Assembly: GCF_014356525.2 (NCBI RefSeq)
Contig: NC_052504.1
Location: forward strand, 67,335,883-67,399,882
DNA length: 64,000 nt
Reading direction: 5' to 3'
Source of the DNA: Nilaparvata lugens
Lineage: Eukaryota > Arthropoda > Insecta > Hemiptera > Delphacidae
Positions 41,201 through 53,649 of this stretch are shown in pieces. Within the stretch, counting starts at the first letter, position 1, and each line of letters starts with the position of its first letter. The notes beneath the pieces were generated by a model that was given only the letters and a program-made list of their open reading frames with translations, was not told the DNA's origin and did no database searches. Both the position numbers and the translations under genes were made by a program.

Positions 41201-44029
41201 TAAGAGCTTTATTCTGTACAAAATTGCTGCATAAACATTATGAAGCAGAATCTTTTTGCGCTCAAATTTAAAATAATTTTACTGTAATCAATCTTGATAT
41301 TCGAACATTCTTTTCATGAAATGTTTTCTCTGTTATCAAATTATTTTTATTAATGACTCGAATTCAATCCGAGAGTTTAAACAATGTATTCTGTCAGAAC
41401 TCACCAACTCGAAATCCTGTTCTCACATTTGTTCTCTGAAAGACACATAGAATGTATGATGTATCACATATTGTTTGTTTGAATTGTGACTCAATTTGAG
41501 GATTTTCCACTTCATGAGAATTGTTTTTATACTCTGCCAGGACATATCAATAACTTGGAAATGTATGCATCCCATTGTTTCCATGATTTTGGGCAATAAA
41601 TTTATACCAAGTAGCAATAATTATTTAATAATTGCTCCAGATTTACCAATGTAATTGAAAATCAATCTTTGAATATTCTTATAGAGTGAGTGCCGCTTAG
41701 TCTGAATTTCTTGATAATCAAGTTTTTATCTAACTTTTGAAATTATCAGGTCAAGATCAAATTACTCATTGTATTTATTAGTCAAGCTCAAGTACTCCTA
41801 TCCATTATAAGTCTGAGAATGCATTTGAATATCATCAATAAGGCAACAAAAGTAAAAAATTATCACCGTTATTTTTTATTAGAAATAAATTCAGTCTCAT
41901 TTTCTAAATACTATAAATTAATTTTGTAACTAAATGCACTCTGAGAATATTTTAGAATCATTTTTTTATTGTGTATTGTAATGAAAAATCACTTACATCA
42001 ATGTTTTCTAGTGATAAACAAGCAGTATTCAAATCTCAACAGGGTAAAGTTAAAGTGAGTCAACCATTATGTGAATGCGCATTGCTTCAAATTCTATATT
42101 CTCTTCCATACATTTTAAAAGTTATTATTTCTTAAACTATTGCTATCCCTCGGTTATTGAGTAAAACCCCACATTTACTTCAATTTTAGTTTTTATCTTA
42201 TACATTTCAAAAGATTGGCTTTAATTATAGTTTGCGAAGAATATGTAATTGTATAGCAACCGTATTCCGATCCCGTTAACAGAATGAACAAATTACAGTT
42301 TTGTAGAAAAAGGAAAGTTTTATAAGCTAGGGAATTTACAGGTTTCTTATCCAATATACATTAATATTACATTTATATCACAAAAGTTATTAATAAAATC
42401 TTGCTGATGGTTATTTTCTTCGAATATTTTTTTCTATTTTGACTTACAATAATACTATTTTTGCACTCAGTCAGTATTTCTATTCATTCCATTATGATTA
42501 AAAAATCACCTTAGTACTGAAAATGTGTGTATATACTGTATTATTAGGTGCTACCTTGGAATGTTTATCTTGGGTGATTTATAGAGTATATTACTCTATT
42601 ATTATAGTATAAATGTGTTTATTTTTAATAAGATACTTTGTTATACCTGTGAACTAGCCTGATAGGAAATTATATTTTGTGAGTTCTTCATGTAAAATGT
42701 GTTTTTACTTTTTTCTAGACTTTCCTTAATTTCCTTGAAAGTAATAAGCTTAATACATTTTGAAATGAATAAGTTTTGTGATATATTGGTCTATTAAACA
42801 TTCATGTTGAAAGAAAATGTTCTAATAATACTTGATTGACCAAGTCGCACCTGGCCAATTTCAGGGCCTCTGATTTTACTACTTCTATACTACGGTACTC
42901 GTACTGTCATAATTGGCTCTTAAGCCATACTTGTCTAATTATAGCCATAATAAGCCATACTTACTACACTCTTCAATATCAAGTCAATGAATTTCTTGTA
43001 AAAACCTCTATGATTCCATGCTGCATGTTACAATTATGAAGAGTATTGCAAATTACAGAAGCATTATTCTTTTTTCTTGTAGTATGAATAACAATACCTA
43101 GTGAAGGAGGATACGATGACACTGCAAGCTAGCAAGCAACGGTAGTGATTGTCATTTGAGTTCACTTAATTCATTTTACAATAGAATGAACTGCGTTAAA
43201 TGTGCAATGAACTAATCAGTAGAGTGATGGTAGCTCATCACCTGTAAATTTTCCGACGTTTTGGAATGAGCAACCGACGTCTTCCTCAATTGTTCCTTGT
43301 AGGTCTACTATTTGACGTTTTCAACTCATGATTCATCCTTGTTCAAATAAATTTAAAAACCTCGACCAAACGATTCTTCAGTTCTTCTCATGAAATATTT
43401 CATTCTTTAAATGTCTCAAGCAGTGATCATTTCCAAATAACTGACAGTAGAGCTTTAGAACGTATCTCTGATAACTACTCGCAGCTTATTGTACCAATGA
43501 CATTCTTCTATTCATTTATCATTCACAATTGCAGCTCGCAATAACGAACAAAATCTTCTCATCTACCTTCATTTTGAATTATTCTGGCTGGTAATTGGTA
43601 AGTTTATTCGTGTATTATTACATTCAACTTTTCCTAACAATATACTCTTTCATTGTCCAATATGATAAAATCTATTTTTTATTTCCACTGTTGCCAATTA
43701 AAACCTTTTAACAATTATTTTAGAAAATTAATTTCACATTAGATTTTGATTGAGACTCTTGATAACTCATCTTTCAATTATACCAAAGAGTTTATGCTAG
43801 GTTGTTTCTCAACTTTAAGAAAATAACATAACTTGGGGGATACAGAGAATGCATATGTAGTTTACTAACGGATCACTTTATGTAATCTGATGCCCACATA
43901 TGAGTGAATTCATAATGTTGAAAGCTCTAAGCCTTCACCTGTCTTTCCATCCCATCATATCCCATTTGAAAAATGATTAATATGATTTGCATTGAATCTT
44001 AACACTACTATTTCATGACCGAATTTCAG
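38252..44029. other. Intergenic, between transporter and GMC oxidoreductase
   Basis: About 5.8 kb of AT-rich DNA with no convincing open frame. The only structure seen is a two-copy tandem repeat of about 41 bases at 40690-40769 (GTAATCACCAGAATTTTAAA core). An untranslated first exon of the oxidoreductase could end at 43597, where gtaagt follows, and join the acceptor at 44029; this is a guess. Confidence 0.5.
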
Positions 44030-44084
44030 ATTGGAGAAACATCTATCAAAAACCTACATCCATATTCATCCAATCCAATAAGAC

Positions 44085-44440
44085 ATGGAAACTTTGTGTC
44101 GGCCCAATCAATCAGCGAATTTAGGATTCACTGAAATCGTATTTTGCAGTTTTTTCTGGTCTCTGTCGAAATCATTCTGTGATATAGGACGACGTGACCT
44201 CTATCCTGAAGATGAAACTCCACGTTTTGGTTCGGAGTTTGACTTCATAGTGGTGGGCGCGGGATCAGCCGGATCAGTTGTGGCTGCGAGACTGAGCGAA
44301 GTTGACAAGTGGAATGTCCTACTGATTGAGGCTGGTGCTAATCCAACTTTGGCATCCAACATTCCAGGAGCCGCCTTCAACATTGAGGATGAAATGTATT
44401 TCAACTATTTTACGGAACCTGAAGCTGGAGTTTGTGAAGG
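44085..44440 (+). CDS. GMC oxidoreductase exon 1 (residues 1-118 plus 2 bases)
   Basis: The donor is gtaagc at 44441, after GAAGG. The exon itself starts at 44030 after acceptor GAATTTCAG, so it carries 55 bases of 5' UTR and an upstream untranslated exon is implied. Confidence 0.88.
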
Positions 44441-47383
44441 GTAAGCCTCATATTATGCAGTCACTGAAAAATGCCCAACATGTTTGATGATAACCAATAA
44501 ATCTCAGTTATGATGAATAAAATGTATTTATTTATAAATATTTAATATTTATTGGTCCATAATAATTTAGTTCAATCCTTTTATGTATCAATTCATCACA
44601 ATTGATTGACAGATTGACCATAGAATCGTCAAAATGTTTCTTCCGTCATTCTGGGTGTCAACCTTATTTTATTACTACTATTCATATCTTATTTGCACTA
44701 AGACCATTGACTAGTCAAGATGTTACAAAAGAATATTGGATCTGAGATCAACTTGAAAAAACATATAGGTAGAAATATATCACGTTACCGAACTAAAGAT
44801 CCATTACTTGTCAATATCTCCTGGGAGATCTAATCCTATCATTTCTGGAAGTTTATGTAATTCCACTTAAACTTTGAAAACTGAATTCTATCCAATGTCA
44901 ATTATAATGCAAGAGTACTGGACTTAATTTCACTTTCCACTCGGTTCGTTACAAGTAGACCTTAAGGTACCACGAAATATGTTTAGATAAACATTGTACA
45001 AATCAATAAATTAATATACTGTAGGCTATATATGTAGGTACCGTAGATACATAGTGTCATTAATATTATAGGAAATAACTGGTACCCTTGTAATACTAAT
45101 CATAGGCATCACAATAAACCGCTTTTGTTGAATTGATAAAAGTAACTCTCTTCACTACCTTTGCCTGACAATGCAATTAGGGCTAAGCTACACAAAGCGT
45201 TTTTCAGTCATTTTCTGACGAGTCATCAGGGCAGCAAGTTCTCCGATTGGTTTATTATCAGCTGATTCCCAAACATCAACCCAATCGGAGCCATATTCCT
45301 GCACTGCCGACTCGTCTGAAAACGACTAAAAAACGTTTTGTTTGGCTTTGCTCTAATATGCCATTTCCTAAAGATTCAGATGTAAGCGTGATATTTTCAA
45401 ATAACAAAAATTGTCCAAATTGGAACAAGATTTGTAATGAAATGTAATTTGAGCAATATATTATTTTTCATGAAATTGAATGTACCTCAGTAATCAAACT
45501 GTTATTTTTTATTGCGGATGATGCCCACATGAGCTATTTGCTTGTGCATGATTAATGGAAAGTGCGTTGGTGAATTGATAAGATGATCAAACGCCCGCCC
45601 ATGCCATCGACGGGCTTCAACCCACGAACCAGGAGCTGCTTGCAGACCGAAGTTTGTTGTAACACTCCTTACCACTAGACCAACCCGGCCGGCTAATCAA
45701 CAATGAACAATCACTACTAATAAATTCGTTGCTCACATGGGTAGTAAAAATTTCTTTAATTTTAAAACATCAAATTATTCAGATAGAAAATCCATGCTTG
45801 TTCAACATGATTCTAAATATGATACATAGTTAATTTGCATTCGTATAATCCAATTTTATTATTTTTCCAGATTTAAAGGAAAGAGTTGCTATTGGCCAAG
45901 GGGGAAAGCTCTAGGTGGAACAAGCTCAGTCAATACAATGCTCTACATACGAGGCAATAGGAAGGATTATGATGGTTGGGAGAAATTAGGATGTCCCGGA
46001 TGGAATTACAAAGATGTACTTCCCTATTTTAAAAAAGCAGAAAATATGACAATTGAACGGTTGAGGAATAGTTCTTATCATGGCACAAAAGGATATCTAT
46101 GTGTGGGTGAAATGTACACGGATGATTACAAAGGTATGATCGATTTGTTGTCTGCTTCAATTGATGAGCTTGGTTTGAAAAGGGTAGAAGACGTCAACGG
46201 GGAATCACAGATGGGATTTACAATGACTTCAGTCACTGTGTGCCGAGGGGAACGTAGCAATGTAGCTAAAAGCTATCTTTGGCCAGCAAAGAAAAGAAGT
46301 AATTTGCACGTAATGAAAAACGCTTTTGTAACTAAAGTTCTCATTAATAGAAATAAACAAGTGTATGGTGTTCAAGTTAGTAAAAATGGTCGGTTATTCA
46401 TCATTAAATCAAAAAATGAAGTAATTCTTTCTGCGGGTTCAATAAATAGCCCTCAATTACTTATGCTTTCTGGTATAGGACCCAAAGACCAACTTCAAAA
46501 ATTGGGAATCGAGAGTGTACAGAATTTGAGAGTGGGTGAGAACTTGGAGGATCACTTTATATTCTATGGTTTAATATTTAAATTTGATAGTGTCAACAAG
46601 GCAGTTCCTCTGAAAGAAAAAGCATTTCTTTACTTAACTAATAGGACTGGTCCTTTAGCATCCATAAGAGCGTCATCACTTATTGGGTTTATTAACACCA
46701 AGAACAATGACAGTGACTGGCCGGATATACAGGTGCATAATTTATACTTTCATCAAAATGATGCATTTGGTATCAAGTCGATTTTCTCAAGGACAGGAAT
46801 CGATGACGGTTTTGTGCAGTACATTGTTGAGGAAAACAAGAATAAAGATCTACTGTTGATGATGCCTATACTACTGCAGCCAGAAGGGAAAGGCAGATTA
46901 CTGTTGAAAAATACCAATCCATTTAATTCCCCTAAACTTTATTCAGGTTACATGAAAGAGCAAGCTGATATTTCCACTATGATAAGAGCAATTTTATATT
47001 TGAAAAGATTGTGTTATACAAATGCAATGAAGAAGTTTAATGCAACACTCCTTAACATCAGATTTGAAAAATGTGCCAATTATACATTCGACACAGACGA
47101 TTACTGGGTTTGTGCATTATCTCAAGTTGGAGGAAGTATCTATCATCAAGTGGGCACCTGCAGAATGGGTGCCGCCAACAATCCTTCAGCAGTCGTTGAT
47201 CCCAGATTAAAGGTTTATGGTATAAGAGGTTTGAGAGTAATAGATGCTTCAGTTTTTCCTAGGGTGACCAGTGGAAACACCAATGCACCTACTATTATGG
47301 TCGCTGAAAAAGGATCTGATTTTATTAAAGAAGACTGGATTTCTAAGAATAATATTCCATACCGTGCTTTTAATGTTCAATAA
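44085..47383 (+). CDS. GMC oxidoreductase (glucose dehydrogenase [FAD, quinone]-like), complete, 2 exons
   Basis: Exons 44085-44440 and 45871-47383 join in phase 2 to give 622 residues. This FAD-dependent enzyme family oxidises sugars or other alcohols. FAD-binding motif: DFIVVGAGSAGSVVAARLSE (53-72), with LLIEAG at 79-84. GMC signature 1: GKALGGTSSVNTMLYIRGN (130-148), with signature 2 GSINSPQLLMLSGIGP further on. The catalytic pair is His544 in YHQVGTCRMG and Asn588 in SGNTNAPT, the usual insect arrangement. A hydrophobic stretch, FTEIVFCSFFWSL (about 15-27), may be a signal or anchor. The start is the first ATG after an acceptor at 44029. Insects have large GMC families, so the exact substrate is unknown. 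No inactivating change is seen. Confidence 0.93.
44441..45179. other. GMC intron, left part
   Basis: AT-rich with nothing recognisable. The MITE (45180-45353) and SINE (45498-45693) in the same intron are listed separately. Confidence 0.5.
45180..45353. repeat. MITE copy 1 (family shared with 57160-57320)
   Basis: The left end GGGCTAAGC...AAAGCGTTTTTCAG and right end GACTAAAAAACGTTTTGTTT plus GGCTTTGCTC are inverted. The inner parts TTATCAGCTGATTCC and CGACTCGTCTGAAAA are shared with the second copy. No open frame. Confidence 0.8.
45498..45693 (-). mobile_element. tRNA-derived SINE (family B) with target duplication
   Basis: Minus-strand box A TGGTCTAGTGG (45682-45672) is exact. Box B GGTTGAAGCCC (45622-45612) has one change. 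The body ends GGGCATCATCCGCAATAAAA. The 7-bp duplication TAATCAA flanks it at 45491-45497 and 45694-45700. The body is shared with the copy at 29535-29722. Confidence 0.88.
45871..47383 (+). CDS. GMC oxidoreductase exon 2 (residues 119-622, stop TAA)
   Basis: The acceptor TTATTTTTCCAG precedes 45871. One base completes Gly119, giving the continuous reading GFKGKSCYWPRGKALGG. A single uninterrupted frame runs to the stop. Confidence 0.93.
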
Positions 47384-50060
47384 TCTAATTTTCCACCACA
47401 GATTCAACTCCTCAGTATGATGGAATATTACCAATCTACCTCGAAATACTTGTCAAAATCACTGAAATGTTTACCTGTAGTTTGATTAAACATATCATTT
47501 TTTGAATACTTTTGTTTCAATGAATCATTTAATTTTTATGTTTTAATTTGTAACCTTCATCTCCATTCCTGTAAGTTATATAGAGTATTCTAAACGTTAG
47601 CTCTAGCAATACTGATTTTCCATTTTTTATAATATAAGGGCAAACATGACAGAGACTCAACTGCTCAAATCAATGAACTTGAATTTCAATCTATCATTTC
47701 ATCAAAAATCCATAAGACGACTCTTATTATATCTTCCCAATCTCAATTACTCAATTACTCAATTGAGTACCGCGTACTCCTTTTGTTTGAAATTTTATTT
47801 CTCATACGAAGTGGAATGGCTACATTAGTAATTATATTTGTTTTGTTTTAGATACTTATCAATTTAATTATTATAACCCGTATTATTGTATAAATCTCAA
47901 ACTATTTTTATCTTTCTGGTTCCTCATTGAAGTAGCAGTTACAGATTGGAGTGTCCCAGAATAACGGGAACTTTAAAAACATCATGAAATGAAAGTGAAA
48001 ATAAATAATCTAATCCCAATTGAATCAATTATAAAAAATATTAATCAATTGAAAGTTTATTCTATTTATATGCTGAATTATTGCCCAGTGCCTAGTCGTC
48101 TTTACTTCCTTATCAATATAGTTTTGACCTCTTGATATCTATTTTGATAGAAATGAAAATAAAAATCCAAGAACCCTTTTTAAAAATCGCTTACAAATGT
48201 TTTATCTTTCAAAAATGAGTACCGGTACTTAGCTTTTTATTTCTATTTCTATTCAAGAGTAGCTCTGTATTTTGATATTTGCTCATAAATATAGAGTACA
48301 ATAATATAGCCCACAATAATGGCAAACCTGAGAACGTCATAAAACGATTGATCGATTTAGTGCTTTATTTATGCAGAAGTGAGAAAACAATTTTATTCAT
48401 GACAATGGAAACTTGAAAACTTGCCATTCAAGGATCATGAATCACAATATTATAATATTGTTTAAAAATTACTTCCTTCAGATGGCTTCCTTCTACAGAT
48501 GGCACGAATACATTACGGTACGGTAAACCGGGATGACTTTGTACTAATTTTTGGGAGTTGAAATTTGAAATAGCTTGCAATCAATACTCAAGTTTAAAGA
48601 AATCCCTAGCAATATTTTTGCTAGGAGGCTGATGAAGCTCCTCTTCAGGAGTGAAATATATTCCTTAATACTCCAAGAAAAGTAAGTGTTTTTCAAATAT
48701 TTACAAGTAACACAGTGTCAGAACTACAACAGAGTCAATATTTTTTATTGCATCTTTCAAAGTACAAAGAGTATTATTTCTTCCATATACTTTTTTTAGT
48801 TTAATAGAGATATATATCTCTATATAGTTTTTTTTAATAAAATAAGAGACAATGTCAACCACGAGTTGGGGTGATTTATTTGTCTAACTTTGAAAAATAT
48901 ATGGATTTAAGTTCATTTTGAAGAGTTGAACAAGGTGAACTTTAATATGATATACAAACAATAACATTGAAAATGAATGAATTCTACTTTAAAGAACCAA
49001 AAACGATGTATTGAAAAACATTTCAATTACTGCTGCACAAAGAGCTAGAGCTTTTGTAGCATCAAGGCATGTTTTGGCTGCAGCGGCAGAATCAAATGAA
49101 GAAATGAATATTTAGAAAGTATTAATTTCGAGCAATTCAAGGTAATTTTGTTCAATTAGATAAAATACAAATATTCAACATATTTTGTAATGTATTTGCA
49201 ACATACGGTATATCATGGATAATACCATAATTTTTAGACTGGGACAGTCACCCCAAGTTTAACATAAAAGTGACCTTCTTGTATTTAACTAATAATAGAA
49301 TCCGAACCAGTTCAAGTATGGATATATCATTGAAATTTATAATAAAAAGTCAAAAATGAAATCATAAAAAGACTTTTAGAAATGGGGTTTCTTATAAGTT
49401 GTTTCCTGACAATGAAATCACAGGATGCAACAGGTAGATTGGTTTTAATATGTCGATAGTTCAACTGCAACTTACTAATGTATCGATTGTAGAACCTCGG
49501 CTACGGCTTTCGATGGTGAACATCGATTTCGTATAACAGAGATCTAGAATAACAGAGATTCAGAATAACATAAATATGAATAATTCTTCATTACAAAATT
49601 ACGATTACAACCTTAATTATTTATACTTTGAACACTTTGGTCTTATCATCTCAATAAGATCTTCGTACTTTTTTTTGTAGGATTACCTCGTACCCTATTA
49701 CCGGTACCTAAAGATAGCATTATAGTAAAATTGTTATTTTATTATTTCATAATTTTTTTATTATTGTTATTAATATAGGTTGTGATTTTGAGTACTTCCC
49801 AGTTTGGATAGATTTATTCTTCACATATTATGGGGAAGAAAGATTTTTTCAAGAGCTAATACAATCCGCTCAGATGACGGATCCGCTCTCTTGATACAAC
49901 ATAAAGGCATTTTGAATATGAGCGCCATACCAAGGTTTATTAGTTACGATCAATCTAACCAACTAATGAACCAACTTGTATGACTCTAAAAATGCTTATG
50001 TACCAAGAAACAGTTTAAAATGCTTCAAAATATTCATAATAACTCTTTAATTAATCATAA
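47384..50060. other. Intergenic between GMC oxidoreductase and gypsy fragment
   Basis: AT-rich. No protein-like frame except a 30-codon stretch near 49030 (TAAQRARAFVASRHVLAAAA), too short to assign. An approximate 16-18 base repeat containing TAACAGAGAT occurs at about 49533-49570. Confidence 0.45.
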
Positions 50061-51797
50061 TTGAAACTCTTCAGTTCAAAAACTGAAATACTGATGAAAA
50101 TAATTCTATTATCCTCGAGTTTTATAGAAAGGGAATATGTACATAGTTTTTTCCCGAGAAGTTGGCAGAACTTCAAAAATCATATGACAGGATTGAAATT
50201 TTGGTTAAACTTGGGGCGTAGAAATTCTGTGTTCCAGATATTGAAATTTTTGGAGTTTGACAAGCTAACTCTTGATGAAGCTATTGAAAAAGCACGTGCC
50301 TTGGAATCTGCCAGAAATCAATCAGCTTCTTACTCTTCTGAAATAACTCTTAATGCCACTTCAAATAATTCTTCAGAAAATTCATGTAAAGAAACAAATT
50401 TGTCAGCTGTAAAAACTGGAAGCTCAAGTTTTCAAAAATGTTATTTTTGTGGTCGTCAGCGACATAAAACACGTCAGCAGTGCCCTGCACTAAATGACTC
50501 ATGCGAAAAATGCCAGAAAATAGGTCATTGGAAAAATGTCTGCAAATCTACTAAAACTTCTTCATCTTCGGCGCTTATTGCAGCCTCTACTGTTCTTGAA
50601 AATGCTACAGTACAAGCTCAGGTAAACAACATTCCTACTTCTGCTTTGATAGATACAGGAAGCTCTGAGACATTTATTTCACACTGTTTTGCTAAAAAAT
50701 GTGGACTTGAAATGTACCCTACAACTGGTGCAGTGTCCATGGCTTCAACATCACTAAGAAAGAACATTTCCTTTTATTGTGTAGCTCATTTAGAATTTTC
50801 AGGTCAACATTACCCCAAAACAAAATTCAGTGTATTGCCTGATTTGTGTGCTAATGTTATTGTAGGACATGACTTACTTAATCAACACTCTGAACTTAGA
50901 GTTTCATTTGGAGGAACTAAACCCCCATTGACTATCAATTATCTGGCTCCAGCAAAGATAGAACCTCCACCACTTTTTGAGTTTTTAACTAAAGACATTA
51001 AACCTATAATTACTAAATCCCGAAAGCATTCTCTTGAAGACACTAGTTTCATGGAGAAAGAAATTGAGAAACTGCTAGCTGATGGAATTATTGAAGAAAG
51101 CAGGTCTCCCTGGAGAGCTCAAGCATTTGTAGTGAAGAACGAAAATCACAAAAAGCGAATGGTAATAGACTATTCTCAAACTATTAACCGATACACACAT
51201 CTTGACGCATATCCCCTCCCTAGTCTTGAAGATATTGTTTCTAAGGTCTCAAAAAACTCTGTATTCACCACTATTGACTTGAAAAGCGCTTACCACCAGG
51301 TACCCCTACGAGAAAAAGATCGACCTTTCACTGCATTTGAGGCATGTGGCCGTTTGTATCAATTTCGAAGGCTTGCTTTTGGTCTGACAGATGGTGTACC
51401 CACTTTTCAGCGAGTCATTGATAATGTTATTAATAATGAAAAACTTGAAAAAACGTATGCATACCTGGATGATGTGACAATATGTGGTAAGAATCAGAAG
51501 GAACATGATTTGAATCTCAAAAAATTCTTAGATGCAGTACAAAAATATAATTTTACAATCAATACAGAAAAAAGCAAATATTCACTTACTTCAATAAGCT
51601 TGCTTGGCTATAAAATTGAAAATGGGACAATTTCTCCTGACCCTGAACGTCTGAAACCATTGCTCAATCTTCCACCCCCAGATAATAGAAAGGCTCTTGA
51701 GCGAACAATTGGAATGTTTGCACACTATTCCAAATGGATATCCAATTATTCAGATAAAGCTAAACGGCTTCTTACAGCAAAGACCTTTCACAGCTGA
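50061..51797 (+). CDS. Ty3/gypsy LTR-retrotransposon fragment: gag C-terminus, protease and RT, long open frame
   Basis: 578 codons without a stop. A gag C-terminal helix region is followed by two zinc knuckles (CYFCGRQRHKTRQQC, about 127-141, and CEKCQKIGHWKNVC, about 148-161). An aspartic protease with ALIDTGSSETFIS (catalytic DTG at 198-200) comes next, then RT: motif A TTIDLKSAYHQVPL (403-416), motif B FGLTDGVPTFQ and motif C YLDD (468-471). It breaks off just after the RT thumb at about 51785. RNase H, integrase, most of gag and both LTRs are missing. The family places these domains in one polyprotein. It is a remnant, although unusually free of stops. Confidence 0.88.
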   Translation: MKLFSSKTEILMKIILLSSSFIEREYVHSFFPRSWQNFKNHMTGLKFWLNLGRRNSVFQILKFLEFDKLTLDEAIEKARALESARNQSASYSSEITLNATSNNSSENSCKETNLSAVKTGSSSFQKCYFCGRQRHKTRQQCPALNDSCEKCQKIGHWKNVCKSTKTSSSSALIAASTVLENATVQAQVNNIPTSALIDTGSSETFISHCFAKKCGLEMYPTTGAVSMASTSLRKNISFYCVAHLEFSGQHYPKTKFSVLPDLCANVIVGHDLLNQHSELRVSFGGTKPPLTINYLAPAKIEPPPLFEFLTKDIKPIITKSRKHSLEDTSFMEKEIEKLLADGIIEESRSPWRAQAFVVKNENHKKRMVIDYSQTINRYTHLDAYPLPSLEDIVSKVSKNSVFTTIDLKSAYHQVPLREKDRPFTAFEACGRLYQFRRLAFGLTDGVPTFQRVIDNVINNEKLEKTYAYLDDVTICGKNQKEHDLNLKKFLDAVQKYNFTINTEKSKYSLTSISLLGYKIENGTISPDPERLKPLLNLPPPDNRKALERTIGMFAHYSKWISNYSDKAKRLLTAKTFHS

Positions 51798-53090
51798 TGA
51801 GGTCGACCTCCCCTTCTGAATACGTGCTGCATGTCTCCAAGCAGATTGTTGCATTCGAGGAACTTGGTCATCTCTCTCAACATAACCCCTCAATGATCTT
51901 ACCAAGTGTCGGCACAATGGGGACTGGACGAAAATGACCAATATCATCAGGACAACCCTTCTTGAAAACTGGCACCGTTTTAGACACTTTGAGACAGTCC
52001 GGAAAAACTCCCTCAGACAGAGATGCATTCACTAGCAGTAGAAGTGGGCCAGCCAGTATTTCTGCCACTTTTCTTAGGATGTATGTAGTTAGGCCATAGA
52101 AATCCTGACTGTAGGTAGTCTTGAAGTTCATGATGATTTTGAAAAGCTCACTCTCACTCAGCAAACAAAATTGCTCAAATTTATGAGGAGTCTCAGGTAC
52201 CAGGGAAACTGGATCAATAGTTGAAGCCGGAATCACCTCCACTATCTCAGCCACAGACTTCAGAAATGCCTCATTGACCACATCAGGACTCTTTTTACAC
52301 CTTACTTGTGGTTTGGATTTGTAGGAGTCATTGATGAAATTCCATGCTGCCTTTGTAGGATTATCAGATCTCTCAATGTAACAACTATTAGATTCTCTTT
52401 TTGCCCTGTCAATCTCTTTTTTGTAGATCTGCTTGGCTCCAAGGTAGTTCCTGTATTACACACCCTGCAACGATGGATTTTCCCTATAGGACGCATACAG
52501 CATGATAACAAGCAGTTTGATCCTCCTCAACTCTGGAGTATACCAATCATTCTGGTGCCTGGCTTTCTTTTTCCTGTTGACTCCATGCTGAATAACTGGC
52601 GTGAAGGACACTGCTGGGCATGATTGGTCATAGACCTCTAACAATTTTCTGTAGAAAATGTTGAATCTGTCCTCAGCTGATGTTGTCATGATGCAAATAA
52701 AATCCCAATTCACGTCAGAAAGGCGCTGCCTAAACACTTCCACACTATCATCTAGCACTCTCCTCACTTGTAACCTGTATTTGGACATCCACTCTGGACA
52801 ATTTACATCTCTCTTGGATCCATGAACCACATCCACCAACACTGCAGAGTGGTCTGCCACCATTGGGTTTACAACCTTGGCAGTGAACTTGTCAGGGCTA
52901 TCATTTGTTGCAACTTCATCCAGACAGTAAGGTCCTCTTGTGGGTTCAAGGAGGGTCCAGAATAAATAAAACATTTTGAAGTCTGTCCACCTTTATATCA
53001 TCATAGTTCAGATGAACATTGAAATCACCACCTATGTACACACTATCAGCACGATGAGACACAAAATCAAGACACTGTACAAGCTGGACA
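51788..53090 (-). mobile_element. Non-LTR retrotransposon fragment (LINE E), endonuclease C-terminus and RT start
   Basis: Minus strand: SVYIGGDFNVHLNYDD, VADHSAVLVDVV, HQNDWYTPELRRIK (to 52456), then after frame breaks EIVEVIPASTID, TYSQDFYGLTTYILRKVAEI, VFPDCLKVSKTVPVFKKG (52281-51877), and GKIIE...FRRGRSTSSAVK-type text in shifted frames. It stops where the gypsy fragment begins, before RT motif A. Both ends are missing. Confidence 0.82.
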
Positions 53091-53192
53091 ATAAATTAGA
53101 AAAAAATTGAACATTTGAGCAGTAGAAAACAATAATTAAAATCAGCGACAAGTTTTTTTTATAAAACACCAACAGCCTCAAACACAAATTGA

Positions 53193-53451
53193 TCATCACC
53201 ATCATCTTCTTACAAGGATTAGGCTCTATTGGCCTGTACCGGCATCCATTTCTTCCTTGGTCTTCCTATGCCTCGCTTTCCTTCGGGTTTGTACTCCCAT
53301 GCTAATATTGGGAGCCTATTGGATGGCATTCTGAATAAATGAGTAGACCAATTTTCCCAATATTTCTTCAGAATATCCAATAGCGGTTCTACATTCAATT
53401 CAGCTCTTATGTTGTCATTCCTTATTTTATCCAGTCTACTACAACCTTTGG
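53193..53451 (-). mobile_element. 3' end of a different LINE (RTE/CR1-like C-terminus)
   Basis: The minus-strand frame has no stop for 75 codons: RLDKIRNDNIRAELNVEPLL, YWENWSTHLFRMPSNRLPIL, GKRGIGRPRKKW, ending TAA at 53219-53221. This is the characteristic C-terminal tail of LINEs often labelled craniofacial-development-like or endonuclease-RT. It ends with GATGATGGTGATGATC, a short tandem tail. Confidence 0.78.
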
Positions 53452-53649
53452 GAGTAAAATAATAATATAGGCTACATCGACTTTTGTGATAAACATTGAT
53501 CAGTACGGTACTGTATGGATTTAAAACCTACACAACCCATACCAAACCTAACTAACTTAATTGTCAGAAGCCCATAAATATAGTGCACTACACCAAAATT
53601 GTTGTTTATTATATTACTCATACTATATTATGTCATAAACTATCTTATT

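Noticed and set aside
49020..49120. Alanine-rich 30-codon stretch
   Set aside because: Too short and isolated; could be a transposase scrap or chance.
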